Positions 36,969 to 48,598 of a DNA stretch of 64,000 bases are shown piece after piece. The translations under genes and the position numbers were made by a program. The stretch's first letter is position 1, and every line of letters begins with the position of its first letter. Source of the DNA: Xylona heveae TC161 (Eukaryota; Ascomycota; Xylonomycetes; Xylonales; Xylonaceae). The stretch covers positions 2,480,001-2,544,000 of the forward strand of contig NW_017264195.1 in NCBI RefSeq assembly GCF_001619985.1. The letters are read 5' to 3'. The notes under the pieces were generated by a model. It made no database searches, was not told the DNA's origin, and saw only the letters and a list, made by a program, of their open reading frames with translations.

Positions 36969-37546
36969 ATGACGGCTCTCAACGTTGATGTCGCAACAAG
37001 AGTTTCGACTGATGGTACAGTCACTGCATCATTATCACCCCTGCACACACAGTTCTCTGGCTAACAAAATGTAAATGCGCAGCCGCTGAACGATTCGTGG
37101 AATCATACTATCCGGCTTTGCAAAATGCGCGGTCTACTCTCGCCTCTTACTACGTCGCACCGTCCGCCATGCCCGACGGCAAACCTATCCCGGCAATCGT
37201 TTTCAACGGAAACATTATACAAACCGCCGCCGACTTCCAGGCCATGTTCGAGAATCAAATGCCTCCAGTATTCTACGACGTACAATGCTACGACTGTCAA
37301 GTGTTAAATCCAAGTCTCGTGACCGCTGGTGCACAGACGGCGCCTCCAGAGTCCGGAAAGAATATGACCATCCTACTCATGGTCAGCGGCTATATTAGAT
37401 TTGGAGAGCTGAGAGATGGACCGATCCGCGGTTTCAGCGAGACAATCGTTCTTGCTCCAAACCCAGAAGCTGCAGCTATAAAGGGACGCGGAAAAAGTGT
37501 AAAGGGCTGGCTGATTCAAAGCCAAAACTTTAGAATGGTGGTATAG
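36969..37546 (+). CDS. MTR2: NTF2-fold mRNA export factor, MTR2-like
   Basis: A 169-residue protein likely to partner Mex67 in nuclear mRNA export. Exons 36969-37014 and 37083-37546 with a 68-base intron. The N-terminal helix region reads AAERFVESYYPALQNARSTL and then LASYYVAPS. The middle has PAIVFNGNIIQTAADFQAMF and MPPVFYDVQCYDCQVLNPSL. The end has the strand pattern ILLMVSGYIRFGE and GFSETIVLAPNP..GWLIQSQNFRMVV, the last being the typical NTF2-like closing strand. Length and the VSGYIRFGE..GFSETIVL arrangement fit fungal Mtr2 better than NTF2 proper or Nxt1, but the assignment within the NTF2 superfamily is by recognition only. Confidence 0.8.
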
Positions 37547-38063
37547 TCGGATATTGGTATTGTCAGGAGATTATTGGCATTTTCAGCGATTGCATTTTTC
37601 TTCGAAAGGTTTAGATGGCACTGGAGTTGTGGGGTTTCTTTATTAAGGGTATAAAAAGAAACGGAAATGGTCCCAAAAGTCTGAAATTTGATATACTTTG
37701 AAACAAGACATATATACCCTTTGATAACAATTATTCAACAAAATACTTCAAAACGAGGCTATACAGTATGATATTCCTGCAAGTGAGATTGGATATATAA
37801 ACCCAAGGAGGGTGTGCCACCGTAAACAACAAGCTGGGGTGTTAGGTGATTGACGTCCGATTTCCAGTGTTATACCCACGCTCCCTAAAACGCAAAGGAA
37901 TGATGCTTGCAAAATGAATAGGGCCAAAGAAATGTCCGTTTCTACCACGCCATGAAACCCGGTTGGCTTTTCGGTTCACACGCAATGTGGCAAAAGTTGA
38001 AAAGCGGCCGCGAAGCGCTCCAACAAGCTGAATTCTAACAAGCCACAATAGAAGAGAAGAATC
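37547..38063. other. Convergent intergenic region
   Basis: A 517-base stretch holding the 3' ends of the MTR2-like gene and the 88-residue protein gene. Nothing else was recognised. Confidence 0.6.
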
Positions 38064-38648
38064 TCAAGGTCGAGGTGGCGTTCGCATATTGGCTTTCACC
38101 CTCTCAATCAGCTCTTCTCGAGTTGCTCGAGCATCAGGGTGAAGCTTCCTCTGAAATGGACCTAGTCAGTCAAGGGGCAAGTCCCACAATGCCAGCAAAG
38201 CAATAAATATAAATCAAGCAAAAGACGACGTTCAAACAAATGTCGCAAAGGTCTGTATAATTAGGCGCAACTTAATCAAAAATGGAAAAATCTTCTGACC
38301 GCTTCAAGCCATCTTCTGAGTTCAGTTGTGGTCCAATCCTCCGGATCTAATTTTGGAAAAAGTTAGCATACGTATAGAGTCCAGACTTTTACTTAATTAA
38401 ATTGAGATGTTTCAAGATATTCGAAGTATACATACTTCCTTTGGGATCAGATTCTGCTGGGAATATATCACTGCCCCAAATGGACCATGCTGCAACGGCT
38501 GTCACAAGGCCAGTAAATGCGACGAAAAGACCCTAGTGATTCATCCAGTCAGTCGTTAAAGCTAAGCAGACAGCAGACACCATGCAGCTGTAGGGAAGGC
38601 ATAGATACTGACCTTCGACTGTAGTGCCCGGTCGAGTTGTGTAGGCAT
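38064..38648 (-). CDS. Small membrane protein with SAP/Ish1-like C-terminal motif
   Basis: Function not recognised. Four short exons (38613-38648, 38436-38532, 38300-38346 and 38064-38150) join in frame to 88 residues. Residues 1-12 are MPTQLDRALQSK. A single hydrophobic helix, GLFVAFTGLVTAVAAWSIWG, spans 13-32. After an acidic linker (SDIFPAESDPKGNPED) comes a helix-extended-helix pattern, W.T.ELRRWLEARKLHPDARAT and REELIERVKANM (about 49-82). It resembles SAP/Ish1/LEM-type two-helix motifs (WsD..Lk.WL....i......R..L...v). The second intron uses a good GTATGT donor; the third uses a weaker GTCAGA donor. It may be a single-pass membrane protein with a small nucleic-acid- or protein-binding tail. 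The gene model is inferred from splice signals and the in-frame result. Confidence 0.7.
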
Positions 38649-39088
38649 GATGTCGTATTTATCAAGGCAGAATGTTTGTTTATTCCACGACGATATGTAG
38701 AGCCAACACCAGGTAGAACTTTCAAGTCCAAATCCGAACACTAGGTCAAGCTCTGATGAAAGCCAGATAAAACCCAACTATAGAATAAATATACTACGCG
38801 TGATGATACTAGAGCTTAGAATCGAAAAAATAATTGAAATGCAATCAGGCAGACATACGTCGATACAGCTGCGCCACGCCCAAGCGCCACGTGGCTAGAG
38901 CACCCCCGGGAGATGATTACATAATCAGAAGGGTTTGGCGGCTTCGGAAACCCTAAACCCACAATGCGAGGACATGCGGTAGTATTGGCGATACCCGACC
39001 GACGACCGACTTTCGAACGTTTGGCCAGTCCGCTCACGAATTCCCTCCCAACCCGACACCTCACGCGGTCGCATATCCATCATTCACC
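38649..39088. promoter_or_regulatory. Divergent promoter, 88-residue protein / RPL38
   Basis: It contains AAACCCTAAACCC at 38948-38960, about 130 bases before the RPL38 start. This is the same telomere-like word type as upstream of RPL11, and it is likely part of the ribosomal-protein promoter (inference). Confidence 0.55.
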
Positions 39089-39670
39089 ATGCCTTCCGAG
39101 ATCTCCGACATCAAGCAGTTCATTGAGATCTGCCGGCGCAAGGATGCCTCCTGTATGTGGCTTTCCCTACCGTTTTTACACTTCCTGGAATAGTTTTTGG
39201 ACATGACGGATTTTGCCGAGACATTGGAGTTTTGGAAATTTGATTTGGAAAGAGAAAACAAGGAAAGAGGGGGAATTATATGAGAAAAATATTGGGGGAG
39301 GAGAATGCAGAGCATATACTTTGAATGGCGGGTTTTGTTACAGAAGTGCTGACGAGATATTGCGAATTTACAGCTGCCCGCATCAAGCGCAACCGCGTGA
39401 CCCAGCAGATCAAGTTCAAGGTCCGCTGCCAGCGTTACCTCTACACTCTGGTCCTCAAGGACGCCGACAAGGCCGAGAAGCTTAAGCAGAGCTTGCCTCC
39501 TTGTACGTTATTTCCCGCTACCAACACCCGCATTTGAACATATGGATATTATACGCGATATCAATGTCGAATGAATTGGAGGAATCAAAATGGCTAACGG
39601 CAACCTAACTACAGCGCTCTCGATCTCTGACGTCCCCAAGAAGAACCAGAAGGGCAAGCACATTGCTTAA
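39089..39670 (+). CDS. RPL38: 60S ribosomal protein L38 (eL38)
   Basis: A small large-subunit ribosomal protein. Exons 39089-39152, 39374-39502 and 39615-39670; 82 residues. The joins give [20 protein letters not shown], then [40 protein letters not shown] and [20 protein letters not shown] plus IA. All are diagnostic for eL38, with the fungal C-terminal extension. The first intron is long for this window (221 bases); I saw no box C/D pair in it that would mark a snoRNA. Confidence 0.96.
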
Positions 39671-39967
39671 ATGAGATGTCGTTTTCATAGCTGTGTCTGT
39701 TGATGGAGCGAATAAAATGAGTTTCCTAATAAAATTTGGGTTGGGCTGCATCACCTTAACGTCTGTCGGTGACACGGCACGTGAGGATCATGTCAATTAG
39801 GCGCATTCGTTGAATACGATATCAATGGGCTTGTCAAGCAATGTTTTTGTTTAATACTCAACATCAGTCATATTGTGATGCCCGCTGTATATTTGTCCAG
39901 CTTTCTCAACGATGAACCTGTTGCGTGGGAGAAAACGGTCCTTCGAACCATTGGAATCAACGCAGTT

Positions 39968-41760
39968 TCAACCCTTCACCCTGAAACGATATTCATCTTT
40001 CCTATCCAAATACACCACCTTGTCATTCAATCCAGCTTCTTCAATGACCTTCTTAAAGTCTGCCAGAGGCGACAGAAATACGTCATAATCGCTATAAATG
40101 GAACGTCCGGGGTCAGTATTGAACGACGTTCGTGTCCCCCAGCTCTTAAATGCAAAAAGGAGCGAGACCAGACGTACTCGTAATGAATGGGAATTGTCAA
40201 ATCCGGATTGACCAATCTTATCAGCTCCAAGCCCTGCTTCGCATCCATTGTAATCATCAAAAGCGGAACTGACGGCGATGGAATTCTTGTTCCGCCCAGA
40301 TGAATCAGCATGAGGTCGATATTCTGCCCCTTGTATCGTTCGGGGATTTGCTTGAGCTCATCCACCATTAAAGTGTCTCCAGAGATGTATATTCTACGCT
40401 CTTAGCAAGCCGTTTATTCCATTGCGTAGATGCCTTCCCAAAGCAACGGGGACATGGATACTTACCGATATCCACATTCAAAAGTCGAATCGATCCTATT
40501 ACGTCCTTTGTCAACGCCCAGTTCGACCATCCAGCCATTTGTTGGCGGAACCTAGAATTATATGTTAGATTCTCATGTCTTTGCCATTAACACTGTCCCA
40601 ACGACTCCCAACAAACTATCAATCAGTTCGTCCTCTTGATCAGGTCCGCCTCTAATCTGAAAGCTAGTCCTAGTACTTACCGCCTGCAAAAGGTCATTCA
40701 TGCTTGATAACACGCCCGAAGGCACATGCTTCCCTGGCATTCCAGTCACTTTGATCGCAGGTTTACTATGCTCGGCGACATCCCCGACTTGCACTCCCGG
40801 TGCGATATCAAGCATCATGCTTTCGAAGAAATCGAGAGCATAGACCTGCGAAAATGATTCTTCACGAGACTTTTGGAAAGTCAAATGTTCTTTGGCATGG
40901 GGCGTCGTAATGATAGGTAAATCCCGACGTAGGGACTGTTCAACCTGCCGGTCAAAATGGTCCCTGCAAAAAGGTTAATAACTAGAAAAACAGTCGAAAT
41001 TGTTCCATTCCATACGCGTGATAATGTGATAGCAAAACTGCGTCAATGCGCGGCAGGTCATGCAAATCTACAGCGGGATTTGTGACACGCTTGCCTGTGA
41101 CCTAGCGTGCTCGTCAGATAGGAAAAAAGTCTCGAGCTTTAATGGAGAAACAATATAGAAAAAAGAGATTTCCGCAGGTAATTTCATGAATGCCTAATAT
41201 TTGGGAGAACTGTGGAGGAAAGTCCAAATGATACGGGGTTATAACTCACTCCAGGGCCCAAATGGACATGGTCTCCAGCATGCAGGAAATTGGGCTACCA
41301 GGAATTCATCAGCTGATCATTTCATTACATATTTCTTTCATATCAGATTTGTAGAGTTTCTCGGTTCGAAATAGGAATCAGGAGAAATAGGTGGAGGTAC
41401 ATCGGTCATGATACGTATCCCCTGCCATTCTCTGTAAACAAAGTCAGCAAAGAGCAAATAGTCAGCCGCCTTATTAGAAGAATATAAAGGAGCACATTAA
41501 GAGAGCATAGAAACATATAAATCACAACAGAGCATGAGTCTAGTAAGCTCCAATGCTGAAGAAAATCCGTAGAATGACTATACTTACAATACAGTCGTTG
41601 CAGTCCCCACGAAGAAAATACTGGCATTCTCATTTCCAGAAACAGTTGGATGTAATTTTGTTACATTTGCTTTAGGTAGACTCTGTCGGTGCGGGTGTGA
41701 GGGCGGATGGTCCCTCGTGGGAGGCAAAACATTCTCTGGATCTAGGATCAAATGGTCCAT
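39968..41760 (-). CDS. Metallo-beta-lactamase-fold hydrolase
   Basis: A soluble metal hydrolase of the UlaG/ascorbate-6-phosphate lactonase-like branch; the substrate is unknown. Eight exons on the minus strand: 41588-41760, 41401-41431, 41250-41294, 41016-41101, 40681-40963, 40466-40551, 40178-40393 and 39968-40091; 347 residues. Exon joins rebuild TATTVLEWQGIRIMTDPNFL and HAGDHVHLGPG. The metal motif HxHxDH is H109-Y-H111-A-D113-H114 (LLSHYHADHFDRQ). Later ligands are suggested by the Asp in YISGDTLM and the His in IPIHYDDYDVFLSPLADF. AVPPTNGWMVEL is another block found in fungal relatives. All metal ligands appear present, so it should be active. Start is the first ATG of the exon. No secretion signal is evident. 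Confidence 0.85.
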
Positions 41761-42558
41761 AATTTGTCGATGTTCTTATTCCGACTCCGCACCAAATTGG
41801 TTTGACGGGTATAACTCAACAGACTCTCACAATCCATCAGAATACTGGGTACAAGTATTTCGGGATCAAAAAGTCACGTTCATGGACTCTTATTTATGTT
41901 TGGCCCAATCCCTACGGCAGCATGTCGTCACTAAAATGGTGGAGATTTTCGGTTAGACTGGAAACAGTCAGCGTGGGGAGATTTAGCGGGGAATCCGGCC
42001 AAAGGTGAGACGGAGATAACTCTCTCCGGTTAAGGCTGACACAATTAAACCGGTAAGAGACTCTTGCCAAGAGACCAACCTCGAGCAAAGTTTCGAGCAT
42101 GTGGCAACTTTAATCAGACCTTAGGCTTGCTGATAGGTGTCACGAGCGATCATTGGGTCTCTTTTAACAGTATTCGATTTCCCGATTTTGGTCGAGGCCA
42201 CTCTGTTACTGCAGTAGAGCAAGACTGAACGAGTTTCGGGGGCTTTCTAAGGTTGTATTTAGGGAACATTCTAAACCTGGGTAAACCATAGTTAAGACTC
42301 TCACCTAGTACAGTGATAAATGTTTAAGTGGGTATCAAACTTTAAACAGCCCTTTACCTGTTCTCTCAACTGCAGGATTGATAAGCTTAGCAACACCTCC
42401 ATCTTAAAACATGGCGAGGAAATGCGAGGAGGATTAAGCCATTGACTGACTCAATAACTATGCCATAATACGTTCAATAATTCTGGTCTATCACTAGATA
42501 CAAAAGTCTTCTTCTCTTACCCGGCAGGATCAATCCTTCCTCCTATCAGAGCAGATCT
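41761..42558. other. Intergenic, no gene seen
   Basis: About 800 bases of mixed sequence between the hydrolase promoter and the 3' end of the NAT9-like gene. Short frames only; no RNA gene or repeat recognised. Confidence 0.55.
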
Positions 42559-43534
42559 CTATAGCCCATCAACGTACTTCAGCTCTCTGAAGCCTTCAAC
42601 GCCATATTTTCTCATCAACATATCCACCTTGTCCTTTACAGTCGCAACTTTCTCTCCGCTTTGCTGCTCATTGCCATCTCCAAGTTGCAGTCGAAGCTCC
42701 AGTTCTCCAAAGTAATTCGGCTCCTCGGAGATCTTTTCCAACCCTATGCTTTCAAATAGTCCAATACTTCTGTCATTGGACTGATGGATCTTCACCCGCA
42801 AATACTCGAATTGTTTCGGTACCTTTACCTTCCTCGATGAATCAACACTCGCAGAAAATTCAGCCAAAATCCCCTCTTGGTTATCCACTACATAGCGTAG
42901 AAAAGCCAGTAGACTTGCTCGTCCTAGACCGGTGCCCTGATGCGCCTTTGATGCTATCATTAACTCAAGCTCCCCAATTGCGCGAAAGTGCTGGTCAGTT
43001 TGTGTTGAAACACCTGCGTCGGCTTCCTCGTCAAGCTCCTCCTCATGTTCGGAGATGAACAGATTGACGTCCCCGACCATGCGATCTGGTGAATCATCCT
43101 TTTTGGCCGATATAGATTGAGACTTCTCGTCATCTTTTGATCGTGAGGAAAGCGAAGAATCATTCTTTGGTAAACACGTGATGAAGGTCAACTTGTCCGC
43201 ATCGTTGCGCCAACTGCGTTGCATGCCATATTCTTTCTCTAATGTAAGCTGCTCTGATGCGGTTGCTTCTCGAATATCCTATTTCGTCATGCAAAACATT
43301 AAATAAGATATTTTATCCTTCTCATTTTCAGGATTGTGGTAAAGAGATGATCGAGTGAAGTTTTGGTATTTCGCACCTCGTCTTTCATCCACTCATGATA
43401 TGTCGGCACATGATGTTCCTGGTACGGCACCAGGAGAACATTAGATGTGCTTATTGCTGAAAACTTAGGGGTCAGTCTTCAATTATGTTTTCCATCATAA
43501 AGAAGTATTACCAATGCTTGTATTTATTATCATT
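42559..43534 (-). CDS. NAT9-like GNAT N-acetyltransferase
   Basis: An acetyl-CoA-dependent transferase. Exons 43513-43534, 43377-43456 and 42559-43278; 273 residues. The N-terminus fits NAT9: NVLLVPYQEHHVPTYHEWMK, then DIREATASEQLTLEKEYGMQ and SWRNDADKLTFITC. The acetyl-CoA loop appears as GELELMIASKAHQGTGLGRA (the Q/RxxGxG/A variant QGTGLG), then LLAFLRYVV. The last part has KIHQSNDRSIGLFESIGLEK. Between the N-terminal strands and the GELELMI strand sits a polar, Ser/Lys then acidic insert (about residues 73-125), which explains the length above the roughly 207 residues of animal NAT9. The first exon has just 22 bases. Substrate is unknown; animal NAT9 has been linked to microtubules. Confidence 0.85.
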
Positions 43535-44107
43535 TTTTGATCTATGCAAAAAGAGAATGGAGAAAAGGGTTCCTCGGTCTGCTTTCGGTTGGCGATCAAG
43601 CGAAGATCGCTCCCGAGTGTCGGCTCATTTTGCGACAGCCCTGTCCAATTAAATTGATAGCGCAGTCGTGATAAGCAGTCCCGTGTATGTTGGCAAAGAT
43701 GAGCAGCCATTTCATATACAGATATTTTAATGATTCAAATCCATATTTCAGCGTATTATGCATTCTTGAATAATTCCATGAATATTTTCTAGAAGAGGTT
43801 GAAATATGAGTACATCTTCGTATGCCTGTCGTTGAAAGTGCTTCCAGACTTTCAATTCAAGTATCTGAAAAAACATATCTACGAAGCGCTATCCGTCAGA
43901 CGGGTGCATCTGAAAAGTTTCGACTCCGAAGTCGTCTGTAGCTGAGCCAGTCGTTAAAGACCGGCGCTGATGCTGGCCAATGCCTTTAAATGCCAAGACT
44001 AGCTTGGAGGCCTTGGACGGCTCAATAACTCTCTGCCAACGCTTTCTGTTGTCCATAAGAGCAGGCGTAAAGGCTTCAGTTCTTCAAGGTTCCATTAGAC
44101 TGGTCTT
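43535..44107. other. Intergenic: NAT9-like promoter side and POLD2 3' end
   Basis: A 573-base stretch with no gene, RNA or repeat recognised. Confidence 0.55.
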
Positions 44108-45855
44108 TTATTTCTCGTTGATAGCCTCGAATTTCACAACTTCTGTTTCGAGTGTGTCCATATCTAGCAGAACGACCTCGCCCGTTTCACTGAACTTAGG
44201 CAGCGCAATTAATCGGACTGCCTGTCCAGCAGGTCCGTCAATGACGATGGTATCATATTTGGGTTGGTTCCCGACAAAATACACGTGAGGGCATTCTTCG
44301 ATGACAAACTGGTCCTTGTCTTGAAATGGATAGCACCCTGGACAATGTTAGGATAAACAGTGCGGCTCCTACAATTGCAGGTTGCAATTGGATATCTTAG
44401 AAAAGGTGGAAACTTACAAAGTGTATCTGGCGCCGTAGGTGCTCCACATCTCCACCGTAAAATATGCTCCATCATAACAAGCCGGTCGTCATCATGCACA
44501 TATTTAAAAATGTCATCAATCGGCTGCCCACCATTGCCCATGAGTCGCCATCCGTCCACGTCTCCTTCCCACGGATTTGTGACAGGGTCGAACCAGCAAG
44601 GTCCGTCAGTTGTAGCTGGCGCGTTTGCGTATGCCCGGCTATGCGGGAAAAGTGCAGGATGAAGAGGTTGCTGGGGCATAGCAACGTTGGCCGGGTCGGA
44701 GGCACCCGGAACGAGTGTGATAGGGATAGATGGGAGAAGAGTGGAAAGGAAATTATCAAGATGCGTCGTCGGTGCTGAATTATAAGACGAGGAGTCATAG
44801 CCGTATCTCTTGCTCGTCTTTTTAGTGCTGAGCTCATCTCTTGGGGGAATTGGTGATGCCTCAGCCAACGAGTTGCCTGCAATGATCAGACGCGAAATCT
44901 GAGTGGTAGAGGCCTGCTCATCCCCACCAGCTGCTTCGCCCAACAGCCATTCCATGAGCATTTCTGTGAGAAGGCCAGACTCTTCCTCCCCAGTAATACT
45001 GAGTCCACTTATGAGAGCCACCCTATTCCCTGATGTCCTTGCCTCTGATGTCTTGTTTTTGGATCCAGTGACAGCTTCGGCATCGTCTCGCTCCCATCGC
45101 TGCGGTTGTCGGGGAAGATCGGGCACCTTCATATCAATAACTTCAAAATCGCCATTGGCGTTTTCCGTGCCCATCACGGCAATAATACATCCCGTCACCA
45201 ACATTTCCGATTGTAATGGTGTGCCTATCATTCGAAGCCGACCAGACTCGTCTTCGAGCATGATTTGATCTAAACCATTCGGAGATACGAATTTCTCACG
45301 TGGAGGAGGAGCGGATATCCAATGCTATTCGCATTGCGCACGTTAGCAGGCATTTTTCGAAGCAAACCGAGAATCACTCACGTCTTTAGAAATATCGTCC
45401 AGAATATTCGGCTTTAAGGGCATGTCCATGTAAACAGTACCCACGACCCAACATAGCTCTCCTTGTCGTACGTCCAAGACCCGCTCTACACGCCGCACTC
45501 GATCGCCGGCTATCTATTATCCAAATTTCAGTCAGACCAAATAACAAAGCAGTCAAAGAAATGGTGTACCTGAAATCCTTCCCAAGCTTCGCTAGCAACT
45601 TCCTCAACAGCTGGCTTCAATTTTGCAAGTCGAAGGAAGTACATGTCGCCATATTGCTGCTGGTAGTGTCTCTGGTCCCCCCGAGCTAATTCGAATGAAT
45701 GAAGTGGATTGTACGAGGAGGGTTTGCGTTCCGCGGCAACAAACTCCTCCTCCCTGCAATTGTTAGTTTAGATAGAGATGATTACAAGAATTTCATGCTC
45801 ACCCCGGTGCCCTTAGAAGCTCTCCATCTCTGCTACCAGCCATTTTCGCTGCCAT
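44108..45855 (-). CDS. POL31: DNA polymerase delta subunit 2 (small/regulatory subunit)
   Basis: The B-subunit that bridges the polymerase delta catalytic subunit to Pol32 at the nuclear replication fork. Exons: 45803-45855, 45570-45753, 45382-45513, 44418-45324 and 44108-44337; 501 residues. The OB-fold part has YGDMYFLRLAKLKPAVEEVA and GELCWVVGTVYMDMPLKPNI. The inactive phosphoesterase part has VALISGLSITGEE, LIIAGNSLAEAS, ITLVPGASDPANVAMPQQPL and YVHDDDRLVMMEHILRWR. The C-terminus has the YPFQDKDQFVIEECPHVYFV block, ending with a beta-rich segment. The exon 4-5 join gives DTLWCYPF, as in relatives. A second in-frame ATG at 45843 (MAGSRDGELL) is an alternative start that would remove four residues. 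Confidence 0.93.
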
Positions 45856-46683
45856 GCTTGTGCCAAGCACATACCAATTTTGTGATCTGTTGTATTGTTC
45901 GTGTAGATATCGCGTCCCTAACAGAACGCGATACGCGACAAGCGCGTAAAGTGGTGCCGGTTTAACCAGCTCGGTTAAGCACTATTCGCTATCACCTATG
46001 CGGGGATACAGGGTCAAATCGTCCTAACGTCACGTCTCATGGGAAAAGCGCACAGTAAAGTACGCATTACTGATTCAGATAACAGGTGTGCCCGCCATTA
46101 CGATGCTTGAATACCAATGCAAAGCCTGGCATTAGCTAGAAACCTCAACCAAGAAAGAAATAATGGCGTGCTTATCAGCAGTTTCCTACGAAAACACCGA
46201 TATGTTATCTTATTAAGGAGAGCAAAGCTCAGGCAAGTGTACCATAAAGAGCAGGATTTTTTTCAAAAGATCAGAGACAAAAACAAGACTCAATTGAAGC
46301 AGCTACAGATCCTTTGTGCAAACTTGCTCGAAATTGTGAGATGGAAGGACACAACCCATGTCACAATATTAACTCCCTCGTGAATTTCATTGAATGCTCA
46401 ATTCGATTCTTAAGGTCACGTTCTACAGTTTCTCCTTGAAAAGGTTCGCGGCATAATTCTAGAGAAAAGGGTACTTGAAATGGGAATGGTGGCGCAGATT
46501 TGATGCTTGAATGATATTTGGATTCTTTTTGATATTTAACAGTAGGAGTACAATGTACTCACTGAGGTTAGGTTGATAGGAAACGAAGGACGACACATAA
46601 TAGCACAAAGTAATAGACCAAGAAAGTAATTCAGTCCAGAGGTAGAGCACTTCGATCTTAATGCTTTGTCTATCCTTCGACTG
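45856..46683. other. Intergenic: POL31 promoter side and taxilin 3' end
   Basis: An 828-base stretch, AT-rich to the right. No gene or repeat was recognised. Confidence 0.55.
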
Positions 46684-48598
46684 TTACCTGGCACCGTTAA
46701 CCGCGGCAGCCACCCCGCCAGGGAGACGACCATTAGGCAAAGGCTGCTGCTGTTGCGGCGGAGGTGGAGGTGGAGGCGGGGCGGGACCAAATGTTGGCGG
46801 CCGTTCCGAGGTAGGAGCGGCATGAAGGGCCTCCTCTTCGGTGTCTTCATCATACTCGCCTTCTTCGCTGCCCTCCTCATCCTCCTCATCGTCGTATTCA
46901 TACTCGCTTTCAGTCCCATCATCCTCGCCTTCTTCAATCTCGGCCGTAGCGGTATTGACAGGGACCTGTCCACGCCCCTGAGCTTGCATTCCACGGCAGA
47001 GCTTTTCCAGATTGGCGTTTTTCTTGCGGAGCATTTCCAACTCTTTGTTGACACGTGTGCGCTCTTCGGCCATCTCGAGAATGTTGCGATTCGTCAGGTC
47101 ATGCTTTCGAGTAAGATTGAGGTTCTCCTTTTCCAATCTCTTTGTCTTCTTCGACATTTCTTCCATTTCCTTTCGGAAAGTCAGAAATAGATCGTTGGAG
47201 TTGTTCAACGTATCCTCAACCTGATAACGGGTCAGTCTAAGAGCAGTCATGTTGCAAGCGCATGCGTGGTTATCCTAGTCTCACCTGTTTAAATTTTTCG
47301 ACGTAGATATTTAGCTGACTTCGGAGTTCCGTCTCCGTTTGAGAGAACGTCGATACTTGGCTGCTCAGCGCCCGTGATCTACTGGCCTCTTGCTCTGCAG
47401 CCTTCTTTTGCTGTTCATATCTTGCCAGGTTGTACTGCACCTCCAATTCCTTGGTGCGAAGCAGCGAGTGAAATTGGAGTTCCCGAAGCTCAAACTGTTC
47501 AAGAAATGACTTAAACTTTTGCCGGAATCTGAGATGGGAATTGTGAGCAAATGATTTTGCTTATCCGAGGTGCACCAAGTACTTACAACTCGTCAGCCTC
47601 CATGTTGACCTTTTGAGTTTGTGGGTTTTCCTTTTGGTTGACGACTTCCCGAACTTCCCACAGCATGCCATCGAGTTTCTCGTTGAGATCTTCTCGGCCC
47701 CTTTTCTCCGTTTCTTCAAGCCTCTTATGTTCCTCCTGTACAAGCAAGACATGTCAGCAGTCTAGCAAGCCAAACCATTTTCTGACAATCTTTCTCCCAA
47801 ACACACCTTCATCTTTTTATTCTCCCGAGTAAGTTCCCGGCATAGCTTCTCCAGCTTTTCTTTCATAGACATGGTCTTGTTCAGCTCAGTCCTTCCGGAG
47901 TCTTTCTCCTTTTGCAGCTGATCGGCCTTCTTCTTGTTCTTGACATGTTCGCGGTCAAGTCTGCGCATGTCCGCAAGAAGCTCTGTGTATTTCTTCTGGA
48001 CGGCCTCCAAGCGAGAAAGGGGTGACTCAATATTGGAAAGAAGATTTGAAAGGTCACGATTGGCCTTTTTAACTTCACGCTCTGTTTTCACATGACGACC
48101 AGTTAGTGGCATGCAAGCAAGAGATTTAGTGAAGGCGGGGGAAATGTCAATCGAGGCTTGTGGCATTTTGAGGCTGCACAGACAAGGCACTACCAATAGG
48201 GACGAGCCAGGAATGATCAATGAATCATGACAGAGGCGCTGGGGCTAATTGAATTCCCAGCCATGACTCCTTGTGTCGACGCACCCAGATTCGAAAAGGG
48301 AAAACATACCAATCTCAGCTTCCTGGTCCTTTTCGCCCGCTGCATCGGATTCGAGTTGTGATATCTTCGCTGCCAGCAATTTCGATGTTTCAGTGGGATC
48401 CGCAGGTTTCTTTGCTTTTCCCTTCTTCGAGGCAGCTACTGCCGGGGCGGGGGCCGGCGCGACGTTTGCGCCAGGAGACTCTGTTTGGGGGTAATCCCCT
48501 TGACCATTGCTATGTCCGACCGCATTTCCGCCGTTTGCCAACGACCCTGAGCGAGATCCGGCGGGGGTTGCATGCTGTTGTGAAGCAACCGCTGCCAT
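46684..48598 (-). CDS. Taxilin family coiled-coil protein
   Basis: Taxilins are coiled-coil partners of syntaxins and of nascent-chain factors, acting in vesicle traffic. Exons: 48310-48598, 47807-48081, 47587-47735, 47285-47528 and 46684-47220; 497 residues. After a low-complexity N-terminus (Ala/Gly/Pro, residues 1-60) a nearly continuous coiled coil runs from about 70 to 390. It includes the taxilin signature KEKLEKLCRELTRENKKMKE, then FRQKFKSFLEQFELRELQFH and LLRTKELEVQYNLARYEQQK. MSKKTKRLEKENLNLTRKH and LEMLRKKNANLEKLCRGMQ end the coil. The tail is strongly acidic (Asp/Glu/Tyr) and then carries a Pro8-Gln4 run. It is transcribed away from CYM1. Confidence 0.9.
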
